IMG/VR virus record: IMGVR_UViG_3300050821_002998
Location: 1-43,892 of that record
Direction: 5' to 3' (one strand)
Origin: a virus
Length of the DNA stretch: 43,892 nucleotides
Shown in pieces: positions 20,250-27,679 of this stretch (its first letter is position 1; each line of letters starts with the position of its first letter). The notes beneath the pieces are model-generated. The model was not told the origin of the DNA. It saw only the letters and a program-made list of their open reading frames with translations, and ran no database searches. Made by a program: the position numbers and the translations under genes.

Positions 20250-21033
20250 GGATGCCCATGCGTCCGCCGTCCATCGCTTCTTAGTGCTGGGGGATACGGG
20301 AGCTGGGAAGACCACCCAGTTCCTCACCCTCCCCGGGAAGAAGTTCGCCTACCTGTTCGACCCCAACGCCTTGCTGAGCCTGCGGGGATACGATGTGGAC
20401 TACGAAGAATTCCTACCCGACCGCTTGAACTTGAACGTCGTGAGTTTGGCAAGGAAGGGCGATAGCGTAACGAAGCACCAGAATGACCTGTTCATGGACT
20501 GGCAGAAGGACTTCGAGGATAAGTTGAATTCAGGCTTCTTTGATGGGTATGACAACATCCTCATGGACAGCGCCACCACGCTGCTGGACCTGATCATGGA
20601 TCGCATCCTGACCATCAATGGTCGCCCGGGGCAGTGGCCCCAGCAGGACGACTACGGTCCACAGATGAACGTCTTCACGAATGTGTGCCGGCAGTTGACT
20701 GCGCTGGGCAAGACGGTCTACATGACCGGCCACCTGGAGGTGCGTCAGGACGACAAGACGAAGCGCATCCTTCGAGGTCCCATGATGACCGGTCGCCTCA
20801 AGACGAAAGTGCCTCTCCTCTTCAGTGACATCTTCATTGCGGATGTGGAGGCAGACAGCAACGGAAAGGTTAACCATCGATTCCAGACGGTGCCGGACCG
20901 AATGACCACGACGGTTCGAACAAGCATAAAAGGATTGGGGGCTTTTGAAGATGTCACATTGGACTTCAAGAAACCTCTGGAAGGGCAAGGACTGGGGCGT
21001 CTTCTTGCTCTGGAAAAAGAGGGTAAACTCTGA
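20236..21033 (+). CDS. Sak4-like RecA-fold ATPase
   Basis: The 265-residue protein has Walker A GDTGAGKTT (19-27), FDPN (41-44), Walker B YDNILMDSATT (about 105-115) and a sensor-like strand VYMTGHLE (161-168). This is the RecA-core layout of phage Sak4-type proteins, thought to promote single-strand annealing or recombination together with a phage SSB. The OB-type gene at 21317 and the nuclease at 18736 support that role. The ATG at 20236 is the start consistent with the motif position; the open frame upstream overlaps the 97-aa gene. Confidence 0.8.
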   Translation: MPNSKDAHASAVHRFLVLGDTGAGKTTQFLTLPGKKFAYLFDPNALLSLRGYDVDYEEFLPDRLNLNVVSLARKGDSVTKHQNDLFMDWQKDFEDKLNSGFFDGYDNILMDSATTLLDLIMDRILTINGRPGQWPQQDDYGPQMNVFTNVCRQLTALGKTVYMTGHLEVRQDDKTKRILRGPMMTGRLKTKVPLLFSDIFIADVEADSNGKVNHRFQTVPDRMTTTVRTSIKGLGAFEDVTLDFKKPLEGQGLGRLLALEKEGKL

Positions 21034-21058
21034 GCCACCCACTGCCTTGGGGCAGGAC

Positions 21059-21280
21059 ATGACGCCTGAAACCAACCTCGATCCAGACTTTGTAGAGTGG
21101 AAGCGACACAATCCTTGGTTCGAGCGAGATATGGCTCGCACAGATACCTACATGGGTATCGCGATGACGCTACGATATTTATGCGTGCCACTGCATGGAA
21201 GGAAGTTCCTGAATCTCGTGGACAAGGTGTGGCACGACAAAGAAACCCGCAAGGGCAGTAAGGCCCCCAACCTCAAGTGA
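21059..21280 (+). CDS. Hypothetical protein (73 aa)
   Basis: The ATG at 21059 follows GGGG by six bases; the longer frame upstream overlaps the ATPase gene and is not protein-like. The product contains DPDFVEWKRHNPWFERDMAR and a helical middle (TYMGIAMTLRYLC). Short proteins with an NPWF-D motif occur beside phage recombination genes, as I recall, without assigned function. Confidence 0.65.
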   Translation: MTPETNLDPDFVEWKRHNPWFERDMARTDTYMGIAMTLRYLCVPLHGRKFLNLVDKVWHDKETRKGSKAPNLK

Positions 21281-21316
21281 GGCGGGGAATCATCACTCAC
21301 TCAATAGGTACAGAAC

Positions 21317-21736
21317 ATGTTTCTCGAATTTGATCTTGACGATGTGAAGGAAGCCGGTCCCGCACCGACCGGTAAGTATGAGTTGCAGATCACGGGCGCT
21401 GTGGAAGCCGAGACGAAGGCTGGTGCTCCGATGCTGGTGGCAACGCTGGGCTTCACCGATACTTCGCTGCACTACAACACCTTCAAGCACTACATCACTC
21501 TTCCGGTCGAAGGCGATGAGAAGGCTGAGTTCAAGAAGCTCATGCTGAAGCGTTTCCTGGCGGCGTTTGACGTGCCGTTCCGCCCGGGCATGGATTCGGC
21601 CACGCTGACCGTGAACATGATTGCCCAGACGGCCTTCGTGGAAGTGAAGCTCAATGAGCCCAATGCTAATGGGTATGTGAGCAACAGCATCAACCTGCCC
21701 CGTCTGCCGGATGAGGGTCTGGGCCGTCGCCGTTAA
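21317..21736 (+). CDS. Putative ssDNA-binding/recombination mediator, OB-fold type
   Basis: The 139-residue protein (TGKYELQITGAVEAETKAGA, LHYNTFKHYITLP, KKLMLKRFLAAFDVPF, then AFVEVKLNE) follows the pattern of DUF669-like phage proteins, regarded as single-stranded DNA-binding or recombination-mediator proteins. It would coat ssDNA for the Sak4-like ATPase and the polymerase. A ribosome site lies eight bases before the ATG. A strong terminator follows directly, which suggests that it closes a transcription unit made in excess. Confidence 0.7.
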   Translation: MFLEFDLDDVKEAGPAPTGKYELQITGAVEAETKAGAPMLVATLGFTDTSLHYNTFKHYITLPVEGDEKAEFKKLMLKRFLAAFDVPFRPGMDSATLTVNMIAQTAFVEVKLNEPNANGYVSNSINLPRLPDEGLGRRR

Positions 21737-21752
21737 GTAGGACCGTGGACTT

Positions 21753-21782
21753 CTCCCTCCCCCACTAGGGAGGGAGCTTTTT
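21753..21782 (+). terminator. Rho-independent terminator
   Basis: A perfect 9-bp stem CTCCCTCCC / GGGAGGGAG (21753-21761 with 21768-21776) and a 6-base loop are followed by CTTTTT. It lies 16 bases after the ssDNA-binding gene and before the polymerase cluster. It probably reduces, rather than abolishes, transcription of the polymerase genes, since I see no good promoter right after it. Confidence 0.92.
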
Positions 21783-21797
21783 CAGAGGGGAGTTACC

Positions 21798-21959
21798 ATG
21801 ACTTTTTACGAGTGGCTTATTGGGGAACATGCTAGTCGCTATTGGATTCACCATGAGGTGGATACTTGGTGGGAGCTGCTGAGCAATTGGGATCGCCTAC
21901 TAATGTTTGATGCCTATCAGAAAGCTCTGAAGGAGATGGGTGATGGGCCAGCTAAGTGA
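21798..21959 (+). CDS. Small Trp-rich protein (53 aa)
   Basis: This is a 53-residue protein with six tryptophans (MTFYEWLIGEHASRYWIHHE, then TWWELLSNWDRLL) and a helical end. GGGGAG precedes the ATG at 21798. It overlaps the next gene by 17 bases. Unknown function; the Trp-rich helix may bind another protein. Confidence 0.65.
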   Translation: MTFYEWLIGEHASRYWIHHEVDTWWELLSNWDRLLMFDAYQKALKEMGDGPAK

Positions 21960-22188
21960 TCTCGTAAGGCCCCTCGAATCCATGTCAGACGATGAGCTAT
22001 TGCAGTGGGTAGTAGAGCTGAGGCATCGCCGGGAAACGGAACGGCCAGCCCAGCAGAAACACATCAAGACTGCTGTGAAGAAAAAGACCGCTGGGAAGGC
22101 ACACGCAACCCGTGATGCCTTGCTGGACATGAATCAAGACGACCTAAAGACGATCCTTGGGGAATACGATGGACTGGCAACCGATTGA
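21943..22188 (+). CDS. Hypothetical basic protein (81 aa)
   Basis: The start at 21943 has GGAG seven bases upstream; a GTG one codon earlier is the alternative. The product has an acidic/helical first half (SDDELLQWVVELRHRRETER) and a lysine-rich middle (KTAVKKKTAGKAH). The basic middle could bind nucleic acid. It overlaps the DUF551-like gene by 20 bases. Confidence 0.6.
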   Translation: MGQLSDLVRPLESMSDDELLQWVVELRHRRETERPAQQKHIKTAVKKKTAGKAHATRDALLDMNQDDLKTILGEYDGLATD

Positions 22189-22351
22189 GACTGTTCCTAA
22201 AGACGCTAGAGTCCTGTGTACTGGTCCTAGCGGAGTTCATGTAGCCCACTACCACCAATTTAGTGATGGCCGCTGGGGAATGCGTTCGGGCTGGTATGTA
22301 ACGACCAATTGCACACATTGGATGCCGTTGCCTGAACCACCGAAGGAATGA
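22169..22351 (+). CDS. DUF551-like small protein (60 aa)
   Basis: The product begins MDWQPIETVPKDARVLC and ends THWMPLPEPPKE. This W-x-P-I-E-x-x-P start and the hWMPLPEPP end are the signature of the DUF551 family, very common in phages and unassigned in function. GGGGA lies five bases before the ATG at 22169. The stop overlaps the start of the UDG/exonuclease gene. Confidence 0.8.
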   Translation: MDWQPIETVPKDARVLCTGPSGVHVAHYHQFSDGRWGMRSGWYVTTNCTHWMPLPEPPKE

Positions 22352-23355
22352 CGATGTTCTTCCCGGAACCTAAAAAGCAGGAAGTCCCGCCAGCCGGCAA
22401 TCCCCAAGCCAAGATCGCCATCGTGGGTGACTTCAGCAATGCCTTCGACTTGCGCGACGGGCGACCATTCTCCCATTACGCCGGGCAGATCCTCGAATCC
22501 TGCCTGCACCAAGCCGGCCTGATCCGGGGAGAGGTCTACCTCACCAACGTTATCAAAGAAAGCAGCACACTACGGGGGAAATACTACGATGAGACGAGAG
22601 GAAAATTTACGCCACTTGGTATGGAATACGTGGAACGCCTGCGAGAGGAACTTAGCGTATGTGGGAGCAACGTTATTGTTGCTGCTGGTGCTGCTGCTAT
22701 GTCTGCTCTGTGCAGCACTCATCGTGTCAGCCAGTATCGCGGTTACCTGTTTGAGTCCACTCTACTTCCTGGCAAGAAGGTCATACCGATACATCACCCG
22801 GCGCAAGCGCTCCGAGGCATGTACACCTATCGCTACCTCATTGCGGCCGACCTGTCCAAAGCCAAGGAAGAATCCAAATTCCCCGAGCTACGTCGACCCC
22901 ACCGGACCCTGACGTGGTCGTATTCGGATATCGGGGAAGCGCTGTACTGGCTGGACTACTACGCCCGACAAGAGATAGTGGGCTTCGATATTGAGGTACT
23001 AAACTATGAGGTATCCTGCATCAGTATGTCGTCGTCGCCGGATTTGGCTCACGTCTTCCCTATTGCGGATCGATGGATTGCTGATGAGGAAGCATCCCTC
23101 TGGCGCGGCATTCAGCGAGCACTTGGAAATCCTGAGAGCAAGAAAGTCGTACAAAATAGTATGTTCGACGTACCTTTTCTCCTTACACGATGCGGTATTG
23201 TCGTACGAGGAACCATCCATGACACCATGGTTGCACATTCCATTTGTTACCCGGAACTACAAAAAGGACTCGGCTTCCTCGGCTCGGTTTACTGCGGTTC
23301 GCAGGAGTACTGGAAGGACACGGTAAAATTCAACGATATCAAGTCAGAGAGCTAA
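22348..23355 (+). CDS. UDG-like / 3'-5' exonuclease protein (N-terminal part of a split DNA polymerase)
   Basis: Residues 22-175 resemble the uracil-DNA glycosylase superfamily (VGDFSNAFDLRDGRPFSHYA, VYLTNVIKE, PIHHPAQALR). The usual catalytic GEAPG is changed to GDF, so glycosylase activity is doubtful. Residues 205-325 carry exonuclease motifs I (FDIEVLN, Asp214/Glu216) and II (QNSMFDVPF, Asn270/Asp274). The frame stops at KFNDIKSES, where family A exonucleases normally continue to motif III; that motif (YSALD) opens the polymerase gene at 23995. The better-spaced start may be the ATG at 22354. It probably works as a separate subunit with the polymerase. Confidence 0.8.
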   Translation: MTMFFPEPKKQEVPPAGNPQAKIAIVGDFSNAFDLRDGRPFSHYAGQILESCLHQAGLIRGEVYLTNVIKESSTLRGKYYDETRGKFTPLGMEYVERLREELSVCGSNVIVAAGAAAMSALCSTHRVSQYRGYLFESTLLPGKKVIPIHHPAQALRGMYTYRYLIAADLSKAKEESKFPELRRPHRTLTWSYSDIGEALYWLDYYARQEIVGFDIEVLNYEVSCISMSSSPDLAHVFPIADRWIADEEASLWRGIQRALGNPESKKVVQNSMFDVPFLLTRCGIVVRGTIHDTMVAHSICYPELQKGLGFLGSVYCGSQEYWKDTVKFNDIKSES

Positions 23356-23357
23356 CA

Positions 23358-23555
23358 ATGTATAACCCCTACGAAATCTTTGAGTGGACTCCTGAAATTC
23401 AACTGGAAACTCCAGCGGTGGATTCTCCTGGCTGGTGGTATTGGCAGAATGATGTGGATGGCCTATTTGGTCCGTTTGAAACGGAGGCGGAAGCTTTAGA
23501 CCATCGACTCAAAGAGTATTGGGCTATCTGTAGAGCCATGAAGGAAACTATCTAA
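23358..23555 (+). CDS. Small W-x-GPF family protein inserted in the polymerase locus (65 aa)
   Basis: The protein contains PGWWYWQNDVDGLFGPFETE followed by an alanine-containing helix and WAI. It shares the aromatic strand / GPF / acidic helix pattern with the genes at 18271 and 23555. It starts two bases after the exonuclease stop, with GAGAG upstream, and its stop overlaps the next start (TAATG). It is part of the 640-bp stretch that separates the two polymerase halves. Confidence 0.7.
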   Translation: MYNPYEIFEWTPEIQLETPAVDSPGWWYWQNDVDGLFGPFETEAEALDHRLKEYWAICRAMKETI

Positions 23556-23767
23556 TGAACCCTGCATACGATTCCTACAACTATCCCTATATTGGTCCCT
23601 ATTACAGCTTCGATTCCCTCGACAGTTGGCAGAAGCGCTGGTACTTCATCTGGGACAATGTGCGCTTTGGGCCCTACGATTCCCAGCAGGAGGCTCAGTA
23701 CAACTTTGACTCTCTGCAAGATAGGAAAGAGGCAGACTCATGCAGCGAGGCATACCGACATGAATAG
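23555..23767 (+). CDS. Second small W-x-GPF/Y family protein (70 aa)
   Basis: This tyrosine-rich protein begins MNPAYDSYNYPYIGPYYSFD, followed by KRWYFIWDNVRFGPYDSQQE, which matches the family core (aromatic strand, G-P-F/Y, helix). It is probably a diverged duplicate of its neighbour at 23358. Start and stop both overlap adjacent genes by a few bases, so the three insert genes read as a compact cassette. Confidence 0.7.
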   Translation: MNPAYDSYNYPYIGPYYSFDSLDSWQKRWYFIWDNVRFGPYDSQQEAQYNFDSLQDRKEADSCSEAYRHE

Positions 23768-24011
23768 TGCTGAGCTGTGGAAGTCGGGCCACGAACCCAT
23801 CAGTGACATATTGCATGACGCCACTACCCGGGATCTGTGCTTCGAGCAGAACGGGGATGGGCAGTTCTTCTACTACATCAAGGAGGGGATTCGGATCATC
23901 TATACGAGTGACCGATTCGAGGACTCCGAGGAATGCGGTAGGGACGGTTTCCGTATGCTGCGGGAACTCCATGAGGAAGATCCACTAAGGCACGATGATG
24001 GCAATGGATGA
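23760..24011 (+). CDS. Third small protein of the polymerase insert (83 aa)
   Basis: GAGG lies nine bases before the ATG at 23760. The product (SGHEPISDILHDATTRDLCF, then QFFYYIKEGIRIIYTSDRFE) is acidic with a strand-rich middle and has no GPF motif. Its end overlaps the polymerase start by 17 bases, so polymerase translation may be coupled to it. Function unknown. Confidence 0.65.
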   Translation: MNSAELWKSGHEPISDILHDATTRDLCFEQNGDGQFFYYIKEGIRIIYTSDRFEDSEECGRDGFRMLRELHEEDPLRHDDGNG

Positions 24012-26466
24012 AAAGTTCTTCCGTTACTCCGCACTAGACAGTGCGTGCATGATGGAGATCTACGAGAAGTTCTGGCCCACCGTAGGGCAGGGCTACCAAG
24101 CCACCTACGACATGACCATGAACCTCATGCCGGTGCTTGCCTTCATGCAGACCAAGGGCATCGCGGTGGATCACACCAAGCTTGAGGAGACGCGCAAGGA
24201 GGTGCTCCAGCGAGCAGCGGAGAAAGAAGCTGAGCTGCATGAGCTGTGCGGGTTCCCCCTCAACGTAAACAGTGGGAAGCAGGTAGGCGAGTACTTCTAC
24301 ATCACCCTCGGCTTGCCCCCGATCTTGAAGCCGAAGACCAAGGCCCTCACCACCGACGACCTTGCGATGCAGCGTCTCGTGCGAGGCACGGCCAAGAACC
24401 CCGGCCGACCGGAGGCGAAACTCGTCCAGGAAATCCGGGGCCTGAAGAAGTTGTACTCAACCTACCTGTCCATCGAGTTTGATGCAGACAACCGGATGCG
24501 CGGATCCTACAACCCTCGCGGAACCATGTACGGTCGGCTGAGCAGCAGCAAGACGATCTTCGGCACGGGCATGAACATGCAGAATCTGCCCCCGGACTTC
24601 AAGAAGTTCCTGGTGGCGGACCCCGGCTATGTGCTGATCGAGTTTGACAAGAGGCAGGCTGAGTGGGTGGTGGTGGCCTACGCCAGCGATGACAGCAACA
24701 TGATTCGAGCCATCGAGCAGGGATTGGATGTGCATGCCTACACGGCAAGCCTCATGTTCCATGTGCCGATGGAAGTAGTGGCGCATGAAAATGATGTTAT
24801 CGGGCACGTAACAAATCCGGACCAGATCAAGGAACTCCGGACGACCGACGACATCCTACGGCAGCACGACACCGCAATCTGGCCGAGGTCTATGACGCTC
24901 CGTCAATGCGGTAAGAAGTGCATGCCCGGAGACACTGAGGTGCTTACGCCTTCGGGATGGGTTCGTTTGGATGAGCATCAACCTTGGCAGGCTATTGCCC
25001 AGTGGGACGCGGGGAAGATCAGTTTCGTCCGTGCTTCGGCCATGAATGTATATGACCACGAGGGGCCGCTAAACACTTTTGAGGCTAACCACGTCCATCA
25101 GATAACGACGGATGAGCACCGTCTTTTGGTTGTTAATGATCGAACCAAAAAGCAAGAAGTGGTGCTGGCTAAGGACTTTGAGCAGCGTATGCACTGGCAT
25201 CTACCCACCTCGGGTAAGTACTCTGGGGAGACCAACTCCCTTACACTTACTCCCGGCATTATGCAATTGTTGGTTGCCATCCAAGCGGATGGGTCTATTG
25301 ATCCTTACGATAACCTGATACTTCGGGTAGATAAGGCGCGAAAGGTAAAGCGAGCTGAGGAGATTCTGGCAAAGTTAGGCTTGCGATATACCCGAACCAA
25401 CCGGGGATTTTTCATTCATAGCTCAAATTGGGCTGCTCGGGTTATTGCGCAGTTGTTGGGAACTAGGAAAGAGTTTGGTCCTTACCTATTGTCTCAGAAT
25501 CAGGAAGCTCTTGAGGCATTCATCGCAGAGATTCCACATTGGGATGGGCATATTCCTACGGGTCAGTATTTCACTACCGTGGCAGGCAATGCTCATTGGG
25601 TTCAGACGATTGCTCATATTACTGGTTTCCGAGCTACCGTTACCGAGCGTCCTCCACATGCGGCTGGCTTTGGGAAGAAGAATCTCTTCTGGGTGAAGAT
25701 TGGGAAAGCTTCGGGTACATCGCTTGTAAGTATTCAACAGGGAACCACTGAATACACTGGCAAGGTGTACTGTCCTACTGTTCCTTCGGGATTTTTCCTA
25801 GTACGTTCAAAGGGAAAGATCAGTGTCACAGGCAACAGTAACCATGGCCTGAACTACGACGAAGGCCCAAACACCTTTGCCCTGACCAACGAGATTGAAA
25901 TTGGTGAGGCGAAGCGCATCATCGCCATGTATCACGAAGGCTACCCCTCCATCCGGAAGTGGTATGACCACGTCCAACGCCAACTCAAGGCTAGCCGTAC
26001 GCTAGAGAACTGCTTTGGTCGCCGCGTGAAATTCATGGGCGAGTGGGGTACCGATCTGTGGAAGTCCTCCTACAGCATGATTCCCCAAAGTACCGTGGTG
26101 GATTCATTGAATAGCGGAATGGTCAAGGTCTACAATGACCCCCTCCTCGCTAGGGAGTACAACATCGATATCCTGGCGCAGGTACATGACTCCATTCTCG
26201 TGCAAGTACCCATCGAGGTCATGCAAGACGAGACGAAATACGATGAACTAATGCGCCGCGTGAATGACTACACCAGTCCCACGCTGAGCTACAACGGCAA
26301 TGACTTCAGGATCGCTACCGATGCAAAAGTTGGCTTCAATTGGGGTGGGAAGCACAAGGTGCACAACACTGAGGGTATGCGGGATTGTAAATCGTACGAT
26401 GATGTCCGTGCGCTTCTACGGCTAAGGGGAGTTGCGCATGACACGGGAAGTAAGCAACTGGCTTGA
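23995..26466 (+). CDS. Family A DNA polymerase with intein (C-terminal part of a split polymerase)
   Basis: The 823-residue precursor opens with exonuclease motif III (YSALD, 11-15). Polymerase motifs follow: A around IEFDKRQAEW (Asp218), B split as RQCGKK | SNHGLNY by a 306-residue intein (309-614), and C as AQVHDSILVQ (His731/Asp732). After splicing the protein would be 517 residues. AAGG before the ATG cluster gives its own initiation site; the start may be the first, second or third Met of MMAM. It replicates phage DNA, probably with the UDG/exonuclease protein encoded 640 bp upstream. It overlaps the DUF3987 gene by 29 bases. Confidence 0.92.
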   Translation: MMAMDEKFFRYSALDSACMMEIYEKFWPTVGQGYQATYDMTMNLMPVLAFMQTKGIAVDHTKLEETRKEVLQRAAEKEAELHELCGFPLNVNSGKQVGEYFYITLGLPPILKPKTKALTTDDLAMQRLVRGTAKNPGRPEAKLVQEIRGLKKLYSTYLSIEFDADNRMRGSYNPRGTMYGRLSSSKTIFGTGMNMQNLPPDFKKFLVADPGYVLIEFDKRQAEWVVVAYASDDSNMIRAIEQGLDVHAYTASLMFHVPMEVVAHENDVIGHVTNPDQIKELRTTDDILRQHDTAIWPRSMTLRQCGKKCMPGDTEVLTPSGWVRLDEHQPWQAIAQWDAGKISFVRASAMNVYDHEGPLNTFEANHVHQITTDEHRLLVVNDRTKKQEVVLAKDFEQRMHWHLPTSGKYSGETNSLTLTPGIMQLLVAIQADGSIDPYDNLILRVDKARKVKRAEEILAKLGLRYTRTNRGFFIHSSNWAARVIAQLLGTRKEFGPYLLSQNQEALEAFIAEIPHWDGHIPTGQYFTTVAGNAHWVQTIAHITGFRATVTERPPHAAGFGKKNLFWVKIGKASGTSLVSIQQGTTEYTGKVYCPTVPSGFFLVRSKGKISVTGNSNHGLNYDEGPNTFALTNEIEIGEAKRIIAMYHEGYPSIRKWYDHVQRQLKASRTLENCFGRRVKFMGEWGTDLWKSSYSMIPQSTVVDSLNSGMVKVYNDPLLAREYNIDILAQVHDSILVQVPIEVMQDETKYDELMRRVNDYTSPTLSYNGNDFRIATDAKVGFNWGGKHKVHNTEGMRDCKSYDDVRALLRLRGVAHDTGSKQLA
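24919..25836 (+). mobile_element. Intein with LAGLIDADG-type endonuclease inside polymerase motif B
   Basis: The intein starts at Cys309 (CMPGDTEVLTPSGW, splicing block A). It has block B ITTDEHRLLV (Thr372, His375), and LAGLIDADG-like motifs LLVAIQADGSI (Asp432) and FIAEIPHWDG (Asp517). It ends with block F/G YTGKVYCPTVPSGFF...SVTGN (Asn614), followed by Ser615. The penultimate residue is Gly instead of the usual His, which some inteins tolerate. The 306-residue length and intact motifs suggest active splicing and possibly homing. Codons ending in T are more frequent than in the flanking extein, consistent with separate acquisition. Confidence 0.9.
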
Positions 26467-27655
26467 CTCCTATCTTGAGTATTCCAGCAACACCGAATCT
26501 CCGACCTCTTACCATCTGTGGTGTGGGATCTCCGCGATTGCCGGGGCACTCCAACGAAAGGTCTACCTCCATTGGGGTGTAGGCCAAACGCTCTATCCCA
26601 ACTTATATATTGTATTGGTGGGCCCCGCTGGTAGAACCCGTAAGGGTGTAGCCATTGGCATCGCGAAGGATCTGTTGCGCGAACTCACGAATGTGAAAAT
26701 CGCACCGGAGTCCGCGTCAGGCCAGCAGGCCATGACCCTTGTGATGAAGGAGGCGTACGGGAACTTCATCGACCCCACGGACGGGCAGAGTAAGCTGCAC
26801 TGCTCCACGACAGTCTTCAGCGAGGAGCTATCGGTATTCCTCGGACAGGGCAACATCGCCTACTTGGCGAACCTAACGGACTGGTATGACTCCAAGGAGG
26901 AATGGGAGTATCAGTCGGTGGGACGGGGCAAGGATAAGTTGAATGGGGTGTGCTTGAATTTCCTCGGAGGTACAGCACCAGACTGGATTCAATCCATGAT
27001 CCCCCAGGAAGCGGTGGGTGGCGGCTTCACCAGTCGAGTGATCTTCGTGGTGGAGGAGAAGAAGGGGAAGATTGTTCCCGAGCCTGTGATGACTGCTAGG
27101 GAAATCCAACTGCGTAAGCAATTGAGGAATGACCTCGAACGCATCAACAAGATGGCGGGAGAGATGACCATGAACGATGGGTGTAGGAGGAAGTATGTCA
27201 ACTGGTACAAAAGCGAGTCCGCTGCTGCCGAGGCCGGACACCCTGCAATCGATGACGCAAGATTTGCTAGCTATTGCGAGCGGCGTGCAACACACCTACG
27301 AAAGCTACTCATGGTGGTGTCAGCAGCCCGAGGGGACGACCTCATACTCACCGAAGAAGATTTCGATAGAACTCTTAGATTTCTTGAGGCAGCAGAGCGA
27401 AACATGTCAAAGACTTTCGGGGGCTTTGGCAAATCACGTACGAGCGATGCAACGGAAACCATCAAGAACTTCATCTGCGGGATGCGACACACTACCCGAG
27501 GGCTCGTACTCCAACGTTATTACCTCGACGTGGACGCCCCTACCCTCTCCGGAATCGAACAAACCCTAGAGCAGATGGGCTGCATCAAGACAGAGCCGTA
27601 CATAGTGGATGGGAAGATGGATAAGAAGTATTACTGGGTTGGCGAAGCCGCCTAA
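26438..27655 (+). CDS. DUF3987-type helicase/primase-like ATPase
   Basis: The 405-residue protein starts at the ATG with GGAG six bases upstream. The N-terminus (YHLWCGISAIAGALQRKVYL) and a P-loop-like VGPAGRTRKG (about 61-70) are typical of DUF3987 proteins. These accompany phage primases or act as helicases at replication forks. FSEELSVFLGQ follows as the probable Walker B/second acidic motif. A winged-helix-like C-terminus may bind DNA. No separate DnaB-type helicase or primase was seen, so this may be the main replication ATPase. The classical GKS/T is altered to RKG, so activity needs testing. Confidence 0.75.
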   Translation: MTREVSNWLDSYLEYSSNTESPTSYHLWCGISAIAGALQRKVYLHWGVGQTLYPNLYIVLVGPAGRTRKGVAIGIAKDLLRELTNVKIAPESASGQQAMTLVMKEAYGNFIDPTDGQSKLHCSTTVFSEELSVFLGQGNIAYLANLTDWYDSKEEWEYQSVGRGKDKLNGVCLNFLGGTAPDWIQSMIPQEAVGGGFTSRVIFVVEEKKGKIVPEPVMTAREIQLRKQLRNDLERINKMAGEMTMNDGCRRKYVNWYKSESAAAEAGHPAIDDARFASYCERRATHLRKLLMVVSAARGDDLILTEEDFDRTLRFLEAAERNMSKTFGGFGKSRTSDATETIKNFICGMRHTTRGLVLQRYYLDVDAPTLSGIEQTLEQMGCIKTEPYIVDGKMDKKYYWVGEAA

Positions 27656-27679
27656 ACTAACGACAAAGGAAACAATCGC

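Noticed and set aside
22589-22912. Out-of-frame ORF with a long Leu/Ala-rich stretch inside the UDG-like domain
   Set aside because: No Shine-Dalgarno precedes it, and the hydrophobic run comes from the GCT/GTT-rich codons of the glycosylase domain.
23356-23994. Group I or II intron in the split polymerase
   Set aside because: The insert is completely filled by three overlapping small genes with their own starts, and I could not find intron core motifs. RNA data would still be decisive.
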